Assembly (NCBI RefSeq): GCF_000479335.1
Contig: NC_022584.1
Span: forward strand, 124,001-188,000
Length of the DNA: 64,000 nucleotides
Source: Streptococcus ilei
GTDB lineage: Bacteria; Bacillota; Bacilli; Lactobacillales; Streptococcaceae
Reading direction: 5' to 3'
Numbering within the stretch: position 1 is the first letter of the stretch; every line of letters begins with the position of its first letter. Positions 51,621 to 62,783 of the stretch are shown one piece after another. The notes beneath the pieces were generated by a model. The model did not search any database. It was not told the origin of the DNA and was given only the letters and a program-made list of their open reading frames with translations. A program made the position numbers and the translations under genes.

Positions 51621-54239
51621 ATGAAACAATTATCTAGTGCACAAGTCCGCCAAATGTGGCTTGATTTCTGGGCGACCAAAGGTCACTCAGTAGAACCATC
51701 TGTTAGCTTGGTTCCAGTAAACGACCCAACCCTTTTGTGGATCAACTCAGGGGTTGCAACCCTTAAGAAATACTTTGATGGAACTATCATCCCTGAAAAC
51801 CCACGGATTACCAATGCGCAAAAAGCCATCCGTACCAACGATATCGAAAACGTAGGGAAGACGGCGCGTCACCATACTATGTTTGAAATGCTGGGGAACT
51901 TCTCCATCGGGGATTACTTCCGTGACGAAGCCATTACCTGGGCTTATGAACTCTTGACAAGTCCGGAGTGGTTTGACTTCCCTAAAGACAAACTCTACAT
52001 GACCTACTATCCAGCTGATACAGATTCATACAACCGCTGGATCGAAGTGGGCGTGGACCCAAGTCACTTGATCCCAATCGAAGACAACTTCTGGGAAATC
52101 GGTGCTGGACCTTCTGGACCAGATACAGAAATCTTCTTTGACCGTGGAGAAGCATTTGACCCAGAAAACATCGGTATTCGCCTTCTTGCAGAAGATATCG
52201 AAAACGACCGTTACATCGAAATCTGGAACATTGTCTTGTCACAATTTAACGCGGACCCTGCTGTTCCTCGTAGCGAGTACAAGGAATTGCCACACAAGAA
52301 CATTGATACGGGAGCTGGTTTGGAGCGTTTGGTGGCGGTGATTCAAGGGGCTAAGACAAACTTTGAAACTGACCTCTTCATGCCAATCATCCGTGAAGTT
52401 GAGAAATTATCTGGTAAGGTTTACGACCAAGATGGCGACAACATGAGCTTCAAGGTTATTGCAGACCACATCCGTTCGCTTTCATTCGCGATTGGGGATG
52501 GTGCTCTTCCTGGAAATGAAGGTCGTGGTTATGTCCTCCGTCGTCTTCTGCGTCGTGCCTCTATGCATGGTCAAAAATTGGGCATCAACGAGCCTTTCCT
52601 ATACAAACTCGTTCCAACTGTTGGAAAAATCATGGAAAGCTATTACCCAGAAGTGCTTGAAAAACGTGACTTTATTGAGAAAATTGTCAAGAGCGAAGAA
52701 GAGTCATTTGCGCGAACCCTTCACTCAGGTCAACACTTTGCCCAAGGTATCGTAGCAGACTTGAAAGAAAAAGGCCAAACTGTGATTGCTGGTCAAGATG
52801 TCTTCAAACTTTATGATACATACGGATTCCCAGTGGAATTGACAGAAGAAATCGCTGAAGAAGCTGGTATGACTGTAGACCGTGAAGGTTTTGAAGTAGC
52901 CATGAAGGAACAACAAGAGCGTGCGCGTGCATCTGCTGTCAAAGGCGGATCTATGGGGATGCAAAACGAAACCCTTCAAAACATCACTGTAGAAAGTGTC
53001 TTTAACTACAATGCTAGCCAACTGCCTTCTAAGTTGGTGGCTATCGTAGCGGACAATGCAGAAGTAGAAGCTGTTTCAGAAGGGACTGCATCACTGATCT
53101 TTGCAGAAACACCATTCTATGCTGAAATGGGTGGACAAGTTGCGGACCATGGTCAAATTTTGGATGCTGCAGGAAATGTCGTAGCGACTGTAACAGATGT
53201 ACAAAAGGCACCAAATGGCCAACCACTTCATACTGTTGAAGTTCTTGCGCCACTTGCTTTGAACCAAGAATACACCTTGGCTATCGATAGCAATCGTCGT
53301 CACCGTGTCATGAAGAACCACACAGCCACTCACTTGCTCCATGCAGCTCTTCACAATATCCTTGGCCACCATGCCACTCAAGCAGGATCACTTAATGAAG
53401 TGGAATTCCTACGTTTTGACTTCACTCACTTCCAAGCTGTGACTCCAGAAGAGTTGCGTGCTATTGAGCAACAAGTCAATGAGAAGATTTGGGAAGCCAT
53501 CGCAGTGGAAACTGTTGAGACAGATATTGACACCGCTAAAGAAATGGGAGCTATGGCCCTCTTTGGTGAGAAATACGGTAAGGAAGTTCGCGTTGTCACT
53601 ATCGGGGACTACTCAGTGGAACTGTGTGGTGGTACCCACGTTGGCAATACTTCTGAAATCGGTCTCTTCAAGATTGTCAAGGAAGAAGGGATCGGATCAG
53701 GAACTCGTCGGATCTTGGCAGTGACTGGTAAGGAAGCCTTTGAAGCTTATCGTGAACAAGAAGATGCACTGAAAGCAGTCGCAGCAACCTTGAAAGCACC
53801 TCAACTCAAAGAAGTACCTCATAAGGTGGAAGGACTTCAAGAACAACTCCGTCAATTGCAAAAAGAAAATGCAGAATTGAAGGAAAAAGCAGCAGCAGCG
53901 GCGGCAGGTGATGTCTTCAAACATGTTCAAGAAGCAAACGGACACCGTTACATTGCTAGCCAAGTTTCTGTTTCAGATGCAGGTGCTCTTCGTACCTTTG
54001 CAGATAACTGGAAGCAAAAAGACTATTCGGATGTGCTTGTTCTTGTCGCAGCCATCGGTGACAAGGTGAATGTCCTTGTAGCCAGCAAGACAAAAGAGGT
54101 CCATGCAGGTAACTTGGTTAAAGAATTGGCTCCAATCGTTGATGGACGTGGTGGTGGGAAACCAGACATGGCCATGGCAGGAGGAAGCAACCAAGCCAAG
54201 ATCCAAGAATTGTTGGATGCAGTAGCAGGTAAATTGTAA
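51621..54239 (+). CDS. alaS: Alanyl-tRNA synthetase
   Basis: An 872-residue class II synthetase. The catalytic domain begins [25 protein letters not shown]. The editing domain shows [15 protein letters not shown] and the zinc-type motif [14 protein letters not shown]. The C-Ala domain with a Glu/Lys/Ala-rich coiled coil (about 730-775) follows, and it ends with [15 protein letters not shown]. The length is normal. The start ATG 51621 follows AGAGGAGAAAAC. It is controlled by the alanine T-box upstream. Confidence 0.97.
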   Translation: MKQLSSAQVRQMWLDFWATKGHSVEPSVSLVPVNDPTLLWINSGVATLKKYFDGTIIPENPRITNAQKAIRTNDIENVGKTARHHTMFEMLGNFSIGDYFRDEAITWAYELLTSPEWFDFPKDKLYMTYYPADTDSYNRWIEVGVDPSHLIPIEDNFWEIGAGPSGPDTEIFFDRGEAFDPENIGIRLLAEDIENDRYIEIWNIVLSQFNADPAVPRSEYKELPHKNIDTGAGLERLVAVIQGAKTNFETDLFMPIIREVEKLSGKVYDQDGDNMSFKVIADHIRSLSFAIGDGALPGNEGRGYVLRRLLRRASMHGQKLGINEPFLYKLVPTVGKIMESYYPEVLEKRDFIEKIVKSEEESFARTLHSGQHFAQGIVADLKEKGQTVIAGQDVFKLYDTYGFPVELTEEIAEEAGMTVDREGFEVAMKEQQERARASAVKGGSMGMQNETLQNITVESVFNYNASQLPSKLVAIVADNAEVEAVSEGTASLIFAETPFYAEMGGQVADHGQILDAAGNVVATVTDVQKAPNGQPLHTVEVLAPLALNQEYTLAIDSNRRHRVMKNHTATHLLHAALHNILGHHATQAGSLNEVEFLRFDFTHFQAVTPEELRAIEQQVNEKIWEAIAVETVETDIDTAKEMGAMALFGEKYGKEVRVVTIGDYSVELCGGTHVGNTSEIGLFKIVKEEGIGSGTRRILAVTGKEAFEAYREQEDALKAVAATLKAPQLKEVPHKVEGLQEQLRQLQKENAELKEKAAAAAAGDVFKHVQEANGHRYIASQVSVSDAGALRTFADNWKQKDYSDVLVLVAAIGDKVNVLVASKTKEVHAGNLVKELAPIVDGRGGGKPDMAMAGGSNQAKIQELLDAVAGKL

Positions 54240-54245
54240 TGAATA

Positions 54246-54283
54246 GGAGAGGCTAGGACTTTTGTCCCAACCTCTCTTTTTTC
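54246..54283 (+). terminator. alaS terminator
   Basis: AGAGG-T-AGGAC / GTCC-A-ACCTCT hairpin with a T6 run. Confidence 0.8.
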
Positions 54284-54321
54284 AAAAAAAGAAACGTACC
54301 CAATTAGAAAAAGATTGCAAT

Positions 54322-54352
54322 AAAAAAACCTTTCCATCTGGAAAGGTTTTTG
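54322..54352 (-). terminator. nrdF terminator
   Basis: AAAAACCTTTCC / GGAAAGGTTTTT, loop ATCT; T-run on the minus strand. Confidence 0.85.
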
Positions 54353-54354
54353 AC

Positions 54355-55314
54355 TTATAAACCGTAGTTATAATCGTCATCCTGCATAGCTTCTACTTCA
54401 CCGAGAAGGTAACCGTTTCCGACTTGAGAGAAGAAGTCGTGGTTGGATGTTCCGGTTGAGATCCCGTTCATAACGATTGGGTTGACATCATCTGCTGAGT
54501 CAGGGAAGAGCGGATCTTGTCCCAAGTTCATAAGGGCTTTGTTAGCATTGTAGCGAAGGAAGGTCTTGACTTCCTCTGTCCAGCCCACACCGTCATAGAG
54601 ACTCTCTGTGTAGCCTTCTTCGTTTTCATAGAGGGTGTAGAGTAGGTCATACATCCACTCTTTGAGTTTTTCTTGCTCTTCTTCTGGTAATTCGTTAAAT
54701 CCAAGTTGGAACTTGTAACCGATGTAGGTTCCGTGAACAGATTCGTCCCGAATGATCAACTTGATGATCTCAGCTACGTTGGCCAACTTGTTGTTTCCAA
54801 GATAGTAGAGCGGTGTGAAGAAACCAGAGTAGAAGAGGAAAGTTTCAAGAAAGACGCTGGCTACTTTCTTTTCAAGGGGAGTTCCATTGAGGTAGATTTC
54901 ATTGATGATTTCTGCCTTCTTCTGAAGGAAAGGATTGGTATTGGTCCATTCGAAAATCTCTTCGATTTCTGACTTGGTATTCAAGGTAGAAAAGATTGAA
55001 GAGTAAGACTTAGCATGGACAGATTCCATGAATTGGATGTTGTTAAAGACAGCTTCTTCGTGGGGAGTACGGATATCTGCACGAAGAGCTTGCACACCAG
55101 TTTCGGACTGCATGGTATCCAAGAGTGTCAATCCACCAAAGACTTTACCAACCAAGTCTTTTTCTTTGAGAGATAACTTTCTCCAGTCGTCCAAGTCGTT
55201 TGACAAAGGAATACGTGTATCCAACCAGAATTGTTCGGTTAGCTTTTCCCAAGTAGATTTATCGATGACATCTTCGATGGCATTCCAGTTAATGGCTTTG
55301 TAGTAAGTTTCCAT
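54355..55314 (-). CDS. nrdF: Class Ib ribonucleotide reductase beta subunit
   Basis: A 319-residue metal-radical subunit (Mn or Fe) that generates the tyrosyl radical for dNTP synthesis. Typical parts are YKAINWNAIEDVIDKSTWEKLTEQFW at the start, metal ligands in VFNNIQFMESVHAKSYSSIF (Glu and His), LFYSGFFTPLYYLG, and RDESVHGTYIGYKFQ. It is downstream of nrdE but separated by a terminator-like hairpin and a palindrome, so it may have its own control. Confidence 0.96.
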   Translation of the reverse strand: METYYKAINWNAIEDVIDKSTWEKLTEQFWLDTRIPLSNDLDDWRKLSLKEKDLVGKVFGGLTLLDTMQSETGVQALRADIRTPHEEAVFNNIQFMESVHAKSYSSIFSTLNTKSEIEEIFEWTNTNPFLQKKAEIINEIYLNGTPLEKKVASVFLETFLFYSGFFTPLYYLGNNKLANVAEIIKLIIRDESVHGTYIGYKFQLGFNELPEEEQEKLKEWMYDLLYTLYENEEGYTESLYDGVGWTEEVKTFLRYNANKALMNLGQDPLFPDSADDVNPIVMNGISTGTSNHDFFSQVGNGYLLGEVEAMQDDDYNYGL

Positions 55315-55359
55315 TTGAAATCTCTTTCTTTTTCTAATTCATTCGATCATACAATCATT

Positions 55360-55413
55360 GTTATTCTAACACAATTGTTAGAATACTGCACAAAAAGTCG
55401 GCGGACCGACTTT
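55360..55413 (-). promoter_or_regulatory. nrdE-nrdF spacer: terminator-like hairpin and palindrome
   Basis: Immediately after nrdE (minus strand) lies AAAAGTCGG / CCGACTTTT with T's (55391-55412). Then comes a perfect 10-bp inverted repeat TATTCTAACA / TGTTAGAATA with a 4-base centre (55362-55385). The first looks like an attenuator, the second like a protein operator or second hairpin. Confidence 0.5.
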
Positions 55414-55436
55414 TGGTAGCAATGGATCAGAGTGTC

Positions 55437-57596
55437 TTAGATGACACAGCTTTCACATTGGTTCGCGCCAACTTCTCCACCATCATCTGTAAAGGTACGG
55501 ACGTAGTAGATAGACTTGATTCCCTTATTAAAGGCATAGTTACGAAGGATAGACAAGTCACGAGTGGTTTGTTTATTTTCAGTTTTCCATTCGTAAAGAC
55601 CTTTTGGAATGTCACTGCGCATAAAGAGAGTCAGTGAGAGCCCTTGGTCTACGTGCTCAGTTGCGGCAGCATAGACATCGATGACTTTCCGCATATCCAT
55701 ATCGTAAGCAGAAGTGTAGTAAGGAATGGTATCTGTTGATAATCCTGCTGCAGGGTAGTAGATCTTCCCGATTTTCTTCTCTTGACGTTCTTCAATCCGT
55801 TGTGTAATTGGGTGGATAGAAGCAGACACGTCATTGATGTAGCTGATAGAACCATTTGGTGCTACAGCTAAACGGTTTTGGTGGTAAAGACCATCTGCTT
55901 TCACTTTATCACGAAGTTCAGCCCAATCTTCTGCACTAGGAATGAAGATGTCTTTAAAGAGTTCTTTGACACGCTCTGATTTTGGAACAAACTCTCCAGT
56001 CGTGTACTTATCAAAGTAGCTACCGTTGGCATAGTCTGATTTTTCAAAGTTGTGGAAGGTAACGCCCCGTTCACGCGCGATGTTATTTGATTCCACGAGG
56101 GTCCAGTAGTTCATAAGCATGAAGTAGATGCTAGTGAACTCAACAGACTCAGGTGATCCGTACTCGATCAATTGTTGGGCAAGATAGCTATGAAGTCCCA
56201 TAGCACCAAGACCAAAGGTATGCGCTCGGCTATTTCCATGGTCGATCGTAGGAACAGCTACGATGTGAGAACTATCAGTAACGAAGGTCAAGGCACGTAC
56301 CATAGCTCGGATTGAGCGACCAAAGTCAGGTGAAGTCATCATGTTGACCACGTTGGTTGAACCAAGATTACATGAGACGTCGGTTCCCATTTTAATGAAC
56401 TCTTGAGCATCGTTGATCAAGCTTGGTTCTTGAACCTGGAGGATCTCTGAACACAAGTTACTCATGATGATTTTGCCATCAACTGGGTTGGCGCGGTTAG
56501 CAGTATCAATATTGACTACATATGGGTAACCAGATTCTTGTTGCAATTTAGAAATTTCTGTTTCCAAATCACGGGCTTTAATTTTTGTCTTACGGATGTT
56601 TGGATTAGCGACCAACTCATCATATTTTTCAGTGATGTCGATGTAGTTGAATGGCACTCCGTATTCACGCTCTACAGAATATGGACTGAAGAGGTACATT
56701 TCTTCATTTTTACGTGCCAATTCGTAGAATTTATCAGGTACCACAACACCAAGTGATAGAGTTTTCACACGAACTTTTTCATCGGCATTTTCTTTCTTAG
56801 TAGAAAGGAAGGCGATAATGTCTGGGTGGAAGACGTTGAGGTAAACAACCCCAGCACCTTGACGTTGACCCAATTGGTTTGAGTAAGAGAAGCTATCTTC
56901 AAAGAGTTTCATAACAGGAACGACCCCAGAAGCAGCTCCTTCATAACCCTTGATCGGTGCTCCAGCTTCACGAAGGTTGCTGAGAGAGATTCCAACCCCA
57001 CCACCGATACGTGACAGTTGAAGGGCAGAGTTGATAGAGCGTCCAATCGCATTCATATCATCTGTTACTTGGATCAAGAAACAGGAAACCAATTCTCCAC
57101 GGCGGGCACGTCCAGCATTTAAGAAAGAAGGAGTAGCTGGTTGGTAGCGTTGGTGGATGATTTCGTTTGCGATGTCTTTGGCAATGTCTTCATTTCCATC
57201 TGCAAAATAGAGAGCATTGAAGAAGACGCGGTCTTCCATGCTTTCGAGATAGTATTCTCCATCATTTGTTTTAAGCGCATACTGGTTATAGAATTTATAG
57301 GCAGCCATGAAGGACTTGAATTGGAAGTTTTGGTCTTTGATAAATTGATAAAGTTCTTCCAAGAATTCTGGACGATATTTCTTGATAAAAGCTGTTTCGA
57401 TATAGTTGTGTTCAATAAGGTAGTTGATTTTATCCGTTATTGAATCAAAGGCCATAGTATTTGGCGCAACGTTTTCTTTGAAGAAGGCATCCAAGGCTTC
57501 TTTGTCTTTATGAAGCATGATTTGACCGTTTACTGGACGGTTGATTTCATTATTAAGACGGAAGTAGGTTACGTCTTCAAGTGATTTTAATCCCAT
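55437..57596 (-). CDS. nrdE: Class Ib ribonucleotide reductase alpha subunit
   Basis: A 719-residue catalytic subunit reducing ribonucleoside diphosphates. Visible are SCFLIQVTDDMNAIGRSINSALQLSRIGGGVG, the active-site NLCSEILQV segment with its Cys, and the C-terminal redox pair CESC in ANQCESCVI, which is re-reduced by NrdH. The N-terminal ATP-cone is of the short class Ib type. It lies between nrdH and nrdF. Confidence 0.97.
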   Translation of the reverse strand: MGLKSLEDVTYFRLNNEINRPVNGQIMLHKDKEALDAFFKENVAPNTMAFDSITDKINYLIEHNYIETAFIKKYRPEFLEELYQFIKDQNFQFKSFMAAYKFYNQYALKTNDGEYYLESMEDRVFFNALYFADGNEDIAKDIANEIIHQRYQPATPSFLNAGRARRGELVSCFLIQVTDDMNAIGRSINSALQLSRIGGGVGISLSNLREAGAPIKGYEGAASGVVPVMKLFEDSFSYSNQLGQRQGAGVVYLNVFHPDIIAFLSTKKENADEKVRVKTLSLGVVVPDKFYELARKNEEMYLFSPYSVEREYGVPFNYIDITEKYDELVANPNIRKTKIKARDLETEISKLQQESGYPYVVNIDTANRANPVDGKIIMSNLCSEILQVQEPSLINDAQEFIKMGTDVSCNLGSTNVVNMMTSPDFGRSIRAMVRALTFVTDSSHIVAVPTIDHGNSRAHTFGLGAMGLHSYLAQQLIEYGSPESVEFTSIYFMLMNYWTLVESNNIARERGVTFHNFEKSDYANGSYFDKYTTGEFVPKSERVKELFKDIFIPSAEDWAELRDKVKADGLYHQNRLAVAPNGSISYINDVSASIHPITQRIEERQEKKIGKIYYPAAGLSTDTIPYYTSAYDMDMRKVIDVYAAATEHVDQGLSLTLFMRSDIPKGLYEWKTENKQTTRDLSILRNYAFNKGIKSIYYVRTFTDDGGEVGANQCESCVI

Positions 57597-57624
57597 AATG
57601 TTCCTTTTTCTAATTCAAAAACAA

Positions 57625-57705
57625 AGGGGAGGCAAGCTCCCCTGTACAAGTAAAAGGGCCAGGGAACACAGTAGTCAAGGACTACAGTCATCCATTCCCT
57701 AGACC
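57625..57705 (-). other. nrdH-nrdE spacer hairpins
   Basis: Two structures on the minus strand: GGGAA / TTCCC enclosing TAGTC/GACTA (57668-57705), then AGGGGAG / CTCCCCT with TTTGTTTTTG after it (57625-57643). The second is terminator-like, so nrdE may be made at a lower level than nrdH. Confidence 0.5.
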
Positions 57706-57727
57706 AATCAAATCCTGTTTGATAATG

Positions 57728-57946
57728 TTAAGATAATTTCTTGAGCTTAGCTGGTTGGAAGCCAGAGAAGACTTCATCTGCCGTTTGGATAACTGGCGCA
57801 GCATTGAAACCAAGGTTCTTCACATGGTCTACAAACTCAGGTTGCTCATCTAGATTAATTTCACGGTATTCAACGTGATTGGTATCTAAAAAACGTTTGG
57901 TCATTTTACATTGAACGCAATTATTTTTTGAATAAATTGTCACCAT
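57728..57946 (-). CDS. nrdH: Glutaredoxin-like NrdH
   Basis: A 72-residue thioredoxin-fold electron donor for NrdEF. The redox motif is NCVQCKMTKRF (Cys-x-x-Cys near residues 10-13), and it ends GFQPAKLKKL. The start is ATG 57946 (MVTIYSKNN) with GAGGAG upstream; the longer frame would include the promoter. It is the first gene of the nrdHEF locus. Confidence 0.93.
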   Translation of the reverse strand: MVTIYSKNNCVQCKMTKRFLDTNHVEYREINLDEQPEFVDHVKNLGFNAAPVIQTADEVFSGFQPAKLKKLS

Positions 57947-57985
57947 AATGTGATCTAACTCCTCTAAATTCATAAATCTGTATCT

Positions 57986-58014
57986 AGTATAAACAAAAGG
58001 TTTTTCCTTGTCAA
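57986..58014 (-). promoter_or_regulatory. nrdH promoter
   Basis: On the minus strand TTGACA (58009-58014), 17 bp spacer, TATACT (57986-57991). Confidence 0.85.
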
Positions 58015-58022
58015 GAGTTTTA

Positions 58023-58078
58023 ACTAAATATTGTGCACATAAATTAACTATACCGGAAGATACCACAATATGTAGTAT
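58023..58078 (-). promoter_or_regulatory. Candidate NrdR boxes
   Basis: Two partly palindromic boxes with the ATAT centre of NrdR sites: AAATATTGTG (58026-58035) and ACCACAATATGTAGT (58062-58076). Their centres are 40 bp apart, about four helical turns, just upstream of the nrdH -35 box. The remaining bases to 58376 hold the ptsH promoter (GATATAAT near 58310) and no gene. Confidence 0.55.
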
Positions 58079-58376
58079 TGTAAGAATTAGTGAAAATTGA
58101 GGAAAACGTGATAAAATATAGGTTTTTTAAGTCAAAGGAATTCCTATCTTTTTCCTAAAATTCTATATACTGTGTCCGTGAAAGCAATTCTATTTATTTA
58201 ATAGAAGAAAGTAAAAAAAGAAGATCAAAAGAAGAGAAAAATTGAGTGCTTCCTGTAAGTATTTTCAGTAAGTGTGTGATAAAAATCTTGAAAAATAATG
58301 AAGAAGATGATATAATAGCAAATTGTAAGGGTTATCACAGATAACTCAAAACTAATTTTAAAAGGAGAGTCAAACT

Positions 58377-58640
58377 ATGGCTTCTAAAGATTTCCACATC
58401 GTGGCAGAAACAGGTATCCACGCACGTCCAGCAACTTTGTTGGTTCAAACTGCTAGCAAATTTGCTTCAGATATTACTCTTGAATACAAAGGTAAATCAG
58501 TTAACTTGAAATCAATCATGGGTGTTATGAGCCTTGGTGTTGGTCAAGGAGCTGACGTTGTAATCTCAGCTGAAGGAGCTGACGCTGATGATGCTCTTGC
58601 AGCAATCGCTGAAACAATGGAAAAAGAAGGATTGGCATAA
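58377..58640 (+). CDS. ptsH: Phosphocarrier protein HPr
   Basis: An 87-residue PTS phosphocarrier. His15 lies in ETGIHARPA (EI-dependent phosphorylation) and the regulatory Ser46 in [11 protein letters not shown] (HPr kinase site, needed as CcpA co-repressor). The start ATG 58377 follows AAAAGGAGAGTC. It feeds phosphate to the galactose-type PTS encoded at 7467-9860 and all other PTS permeases. ptsI follows after two bases. Confidence 0.98.
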   Translation: MASKDFHIVAETGIHARPATLLVQTASKFASDITLEYKGKSVNLKSIMGVMSLGVGQGADVVISAEGADADDALAAIAETMEKEGLA

Positions 58641-58642
58641 AC

Positions 58643-60376
58643 ATGACAGAAATGCTTAAAGGAATTGCAGCATCTGATGGTGTTGCCGTTGCTAAGGCAT
58701 ATCTACTTGTTCAACCCGACTTGTCATTTGAAACAATCTCAGTTGAAGATACAAATGCAGAAGAAGCTCGTTTGGATGCAGCTCTTGAAGCTTCACAAAA
58801 CGAGCTTTCTCTTATTCGGGAGAATGCAGTAGCGAGCCTTGGTGAGGAAGCAGCACAAGTATTTGATGCTCACATGATGGTTCTTTCTGACCCTGAAATG
58901 GTTGGTCAGATCAAGGAAACAATTCGCACGAAGAAGGTGAATGCTGAGGCTGGTTTAAAAGAAGTTACAGACATGTTTATCACCATCTTTGAAGGAATGG
59001 AAGATAACCCATACATGCAAGAACGTGCAGCAGATATTCGCGACGTGACCAAACGTGTTCTTGCAAACTTGCTTGGTAAGAAATTGCCAAACCCTGCAAC
59101 CATCAATGAAGAAGCAATCGTGGTTGCGCATGACTTGACTCCATCCGATACCGCTCAATTGAACAAACAGTTCGTTAAAGCCTTTGTTACAAACATTGGT
59201 GGACGTACAAGTCACTCAGCTATCATGGCGCGTACACTTGAAATCGCAGCGGTTCTTGGTACAAACAACATTACCGATCTTGTAAAAGATGGTGATATTT
59301 TGGCCGTATCTGGAATCACTGGTGAAGTAGTCATCAACCCAAGTGAAGAACAAATTGCAGAATTTAAAGCAGCTGGTGAAGCTTATGCCAAACAAAAAGC
59401 TGAATGGGCTCTTTTAAAAGATGCGAAAACAGTGACAGCTGATGGCAAACACTTCGAGTTGGCTGCTAACATCGGTACACCTAAAGACGTTGAAGGTGTG
59501 AACGAAAATGGTGCAGAAGCTGTTGGTCTCTATCGTACTGAATTCTTGTACATGGATTCTCAAGACTTCCCAACTGAAGATGACCAATACGAAGCATACA
59601 AAGCAGTTCTTGAAGGTATGAACGGTAAACCTGTTGTCGTTCGTACAATGGATATCGGTGGGGATAAAGAACTTCCTTACTTCGATCTTCCTAAAGAAAT
59701 GAACCCATTCTTGGGTTACCGTGCTTTGCGTATCTCCATCTCTGAAACTGGTAACCAAATGTTCCGTACTCAATTACGTGCCTTGCTTCGTGCATCTGTT
59801 CACGGTAAATTGCGGATCATGTTCCCAATGGTTGCTTTGTTGACGGAGTTCCGTACCGCTAAAGGTATTCTTGAAGAAGAAAAAGCGAAATTGGTTGCTG
59901 AAGGTGTTGCCGTTGCTGACGACATCGAAGTAGGTATCATGATTGAAATCCCAGCAGCAGCAATGTTGGCTGACCAATTTGCCAAAGAAGTTGACTTCTT
60001 CTCAATTGGTACAAACGACTTGATCCAATACACAATGGCTGCTGACCGTATGAACGAACAAGTATCATACCTTTACCAACCATATAACCCATCAATCCTT
60101 CGCTTGATTAACAACGTTATCAAGGCAGCTCACGCTGAAGGTAAATGGGCTGGTATGTGTGGTGAAATGGCCGGTGACCAAACAGCTGTTCCACTCCTTG
60201 TCGGAATGGGCTTGGATGAGTTCTCAATGTCAGCTACATCAGTCCTTCGTACACGTAGCTTGATGAAGAAATTGGATACAACTAAGATGCAAGAATACGC
60301 TAACCGTGCTCTTACTGAATGTTCAACAATGGAAGAAGTTCTTGAACTTTCTAAAGAATACGTGAACGTAGATTAA
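58643..60376 (+). CDS. ptsI: PTS enzyme I
   Basis: A 577-residue phosphotransferase that takes phosphate from PEP and gives it to HPr. The phosphorylated His is in [13 protein letters not shown] (about residue 191), and the PEP-binding domain includes [10 protein letters not shown] and [28 protein letters not shown]. The C-terminal Cys is in [11 protein letters not shown]. It is co-transcribed with ptsH. Confidence 0.98.
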   Translation: MTEMLKGIAASDGVAVAKAYLLVQPDLSFETISVEDTNAEEARLDAALEASQNELSLIRENAVASLGEEAAQVFDAHMMVLSDPEMVGQIKETIRTKKVNAEAGLKEVTDMFITIFEGMEDNPYMQERAADIRDVTKRVLANLLGKKLPNPATINEEAIVVAHDLTPSDTAQLNKQFVKAFVTNIGGRTSHSAIMARTLEIAAVLGTNNITDLVKDGDILAVSGITGEVVINPSEEQIAEFKAAGEAYAKQKAEWALLKDAKTVTADGKHFELAANIGTPKDVEGVNENGAEAVGLYRTEFLYMDSQDFPTEDDQYEAYKAVLEGMNGKPVVVRTMDIGGDKELPYFDLPKEMNPFLGYRALRISISETGNQMFRTQLRALLRASVHGKLRIMFPMVALLTEFRTAKGILEEEKAKLVAEGVAVADDIEVGIMIEIPAAAMLADQFAKEVDFFSIGTNDLIQYTMAADRMNEQVSYLYQPYNPSILRLINNVIKAAHAEGKWAGMCGEMAGDQTAVPLLVGMGLDEFSMSATSVLRTRSLMKKLDTTKMQEYANRALTECSTMEEVLELSKEYVNVD

Positions 60377-60399
60377 TTGATTTTAAGAATCTGATAACA

Positions 60400-60435
60400 A
60401 AGTTATCACCTTGGAAGAGGTGGTAGCTTTTTTAT
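60400..60435 (+). terminator. ptsHI terminator
   Basis: AGTTATCACCT / AGGTGGTAGCT with loop TGGAAG region and a T6 run. Confidence 0.75.
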
Positions 60436-60543
60436 TTTGCTACTTTATTTGTCTTATAAAGGAAGTAGCTGAATAAAAATAGAGTAGATATCCCTATATC
60501 AAAACAAAAAATCTAAATTTTCTAAAAATTTTCGGAAATAGGT

Positions 60544-60742
60544 TTGATTACAATGATTTTTATAGTATAATGTTAGAAAGATAGTTTGAAAGCTGAACAA
60601 TTGTGAATTGATTTTAGGAAATTTCAGGGAAAACTTGGAAGTTTTGAATTATTTTCATATATTTTCATCGCATTATTCAAGAAATAATCTTGAATATTTC
60701 AACTATTTATAGTAGAATAATACTATTAGGAAGCGCTTTCAT
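60544..60742 (+). promoter_or_regulatory. glg operon promoter region with a perfect cre site
   Basis: One promoter is TTGATT (60544-60549), 16 bp, TATAAT (60566-60571). A second possible -10 (TAGAAT) lies near 60714. The sequence at 60728-60742 read on the minus strand, ATGAAAGCGCTTCCT, matches the cre consensus at all 15 positions and lies 22 bp before the glgB start. CcpA should therefore repress glycogen synthesis genes on preferred sugars. Confidence 0.75.
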
Positions 60743-60764
60743 AAGAGGCGAGAGAGGTGAGTGA

Positions 60765-62666
60765 ATGGATACGAAACAAGCATTGTACACATTTGGAACC
60801 GGAGAGAACTTTCATCTTCAACATTATCTAGGGGCTCATAAAGAGCAAGTAGATGGTGTGGAGGGGTATTGTTTCCGCGTATGGGCTCCAAATGCACAGG
60901 CAGTACACTTAGTAGGTGATTTCACCCAATGGGAAGAAAATGAAATTCCTATGGTGAGAAATGAAGCTGGTGTTTGGGAAGTTTTTACAACAGCACCTCA
61001 AGTGGGAGATATTTATAAGTACCATGTTACAAGACAAAATGGCCACCGCTTGATGAAGGTGGATCCTTTAGCGGTACGCATGGAAAAACGTCCAGGTACA
61101 GGAGCGGTTATTACTGATATTCCAGAGCGGAAATGGAAAGATGGACTGTGGATGGCGAGACGGAGAAAACTTGGTTTTCGATCTCGACCAGTTAATATCT
61201 ATGAGGTTCATGCTGGATCCTGGAAACGGAATGAAGATGGAAGTCCTTATTCCTTTGCTCAGTTGAAGGAAGATTTGATTCCTTACTTGGTGAAAATGAA
61301 CTATACCCATGTGGAGTTCATGCCGGTGATGGCTCACCCGCTCGGACTAAGTTGGGGCTATCAATTGATGGGTTACTTTGCCTTGGAACATACTTACGGA
61401 ACACCGGAAGAGTTTCAGGATTTCGTTGAGGCCTGTCACTTGAATAACATTGGGGTGATTGTGGACTGGGTGCCCGGACACTTTACGATCAATGATGATG
61501 CCTTGGCCTATTATGATGGGACACCAACCTTTGAATATCAGGACCATCATCGGGCTCACAACTATGGTTGGGGAGCAATGAACTTTGACCTAGGGAAAAA
61601 CCAGGTCCAATCCTTCCTTATTTCTAGTGTAAAATTCTGGATTGAGTTTTATCATTTGGATGGAATCCGGGTCGATGCGGTCAGCAACATGCTCTACTTA
61701 GATTACGATAGTGGTCCATGGACACCAAATATCGATGGTGGAAATCTCAATTATGAGGGGATTCATTTCCTTAAACGAATGAATGCGGTGATTAAACTTG
61801 AGCATCCTGATGTGATCATGGTTGCTGAAGAAAGTTCATCTGGAACTAAGATTACTGGTCCAGAAGAATACGGTGGCTTAGGTTTTGACTACAAGTGGAA
61901 TATGGGATGGATGAATGATATCCTTCGCTTCTACGAGGAAGATCCTATTTACCGGAAATTTGATTTCAATTTGGTGACCTTTAGCTTTATGTATGCTTTC
62001 TCTGAGAATTTCTTGTTGCCGTTTTCTCACGATGAAGTGGTGCATGGCAAGAAGAGTCTCATGCATAAGATGTGGGGAGATCGCTACAATCAGTTCGCCG
62101 GCTTGAGAAATCTCTTGACCTATCAGATTTGTCACCCAGGGAAGAAATTGCTCTTCATGGGTTCAGAGTTTGGCCAATTCTTAGAGTGGAGGTCTGAAGA
62201 ACAGTTAGAATGGTCTAATCTGGAAGATGACATGAACCGCAAGATGCAAGAATTTACTTCCCAGCTCAATCAATTCTACAAAGACAACAAGATGTTGTGG
62301 GAAATTGATGATAGCTATGATGGTATTGAGATTATTGATGCAGATAACCGAGATCAAAGCGTTTTGACCTTTACTCGTAAGGATAAAAAAGGAAATCATT
62401 TGCTTTGTATCTTTAATATGGCACCAGTAGAGCGCAAGGACTTTACAGTCGGCGTCCCTGTAGCTGGGGTCTATGAAGAAATTTGGAATACAGAATTAGA
62501 GAAATGGGGAGGTGTCTGGAAAGAGCACAACCAAGAAGTGAAGACTCAAGAGGGATTATGGAAAGATTATCCACAAACCTTAACCTTTACTTTACCGGCT
62601 CTTGGAGCTAGTGTATGGAAAGTGAAACGAAAACTTCGTTCCAATGTGTCTAAAACAAAAGAATAG
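60765..62666 (+). CDS. glgB: 1,4-alpha-glucan (glycogen) branching enzyme
   Basis: A 633-residue GH13 enzyme that introduces alpha-1,6 branches into glycogen. A CBM48 domain is N-terminal ([29 protein letters not shown]). The catalytic barrel shows [13 protein letters not shown] (nucleophile Asp), MVAEESS (acid/base Glu) and [10 protein letters not shown] (third Asp). The start ATG 60765 follows AGAGAGGTGAGTGA. It is the first gene of glgB-glgC-glgD. Confidence 0.96.
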   Translation: MDTKQALYTFGTGENFHLQHYLGAHKEQVDGVEGYCFRVWAPNAQAVHLVGDFTQWEENEIPMVRNEAGVWEVFTTAPQVGDIYKYHVTRQNGHRLMKVDPLAVRMEKRPGTGAVITDIPERKWKDGLWMARRRKLGFRSRPVNIYEVHAGSWKRNEDGSPYSFAQLKEDLIPYLVKMNYTHVEFMPVMAHPLGLSWGYQLMGYFALEHTYGTPEEFQDFVEACHLNNIGVIVDWVPGHFTINDDALAYYDGTPTFEYQDHHRAHNYGWGAMNFDLGKNQVQSFLISSVKFWIEFYHLDGIRVDAVSNMLYLDYDSGPWTPNIDGGNLNYEGIHFLKRMNAVIKLEHPDVIMVAEESSSGTKITGPEEYGGLGFDYKWNMGWMNDILRFYEEDPIYRKFDFNLVTFSFMYAFSENFLLPFSHDEVVHGKKSLMHKMWGDRYNQFAGLRNLLTYQICHPGKKLLFMGSEFGQFLEWRSEEQLEWSNLEDDMNRKMQEFTSQLNQFYKDNKMLWEIDDSYDGIEIIDADNRDQSVLTFTRKDKKGNHLLCIFNMAPVERKDFTVGVPVAGVYEEIWNTELEKWGGVWKEHNQEVKTQEGLWKDYPQTLTFTLPALGASVWKVKRKLRSNVSKTKE

Positions 62667-62689
62667 TTGTTGGTGATCTACTGATCGCG

Positions 62690-62755
62690 GTCTATGATCC
62701 CATTCCTAACTCTGTAGAAGAGGCCACAGTGCCTCTCCTCAGAACTGGGAAGAAG
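62690..62755 (+). other. Intercistronic structure glgB-glgC
   Basis: GAGGC / GCCTC inner hairpin within a longer imperfect pairing (CCCATTCC...CTGGGAAG). There is no U-tract. Confidence 0.4.
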
Positions 62756-62783
62756 GTCTCGTCAATCCAAAAAGGAGTAATCA

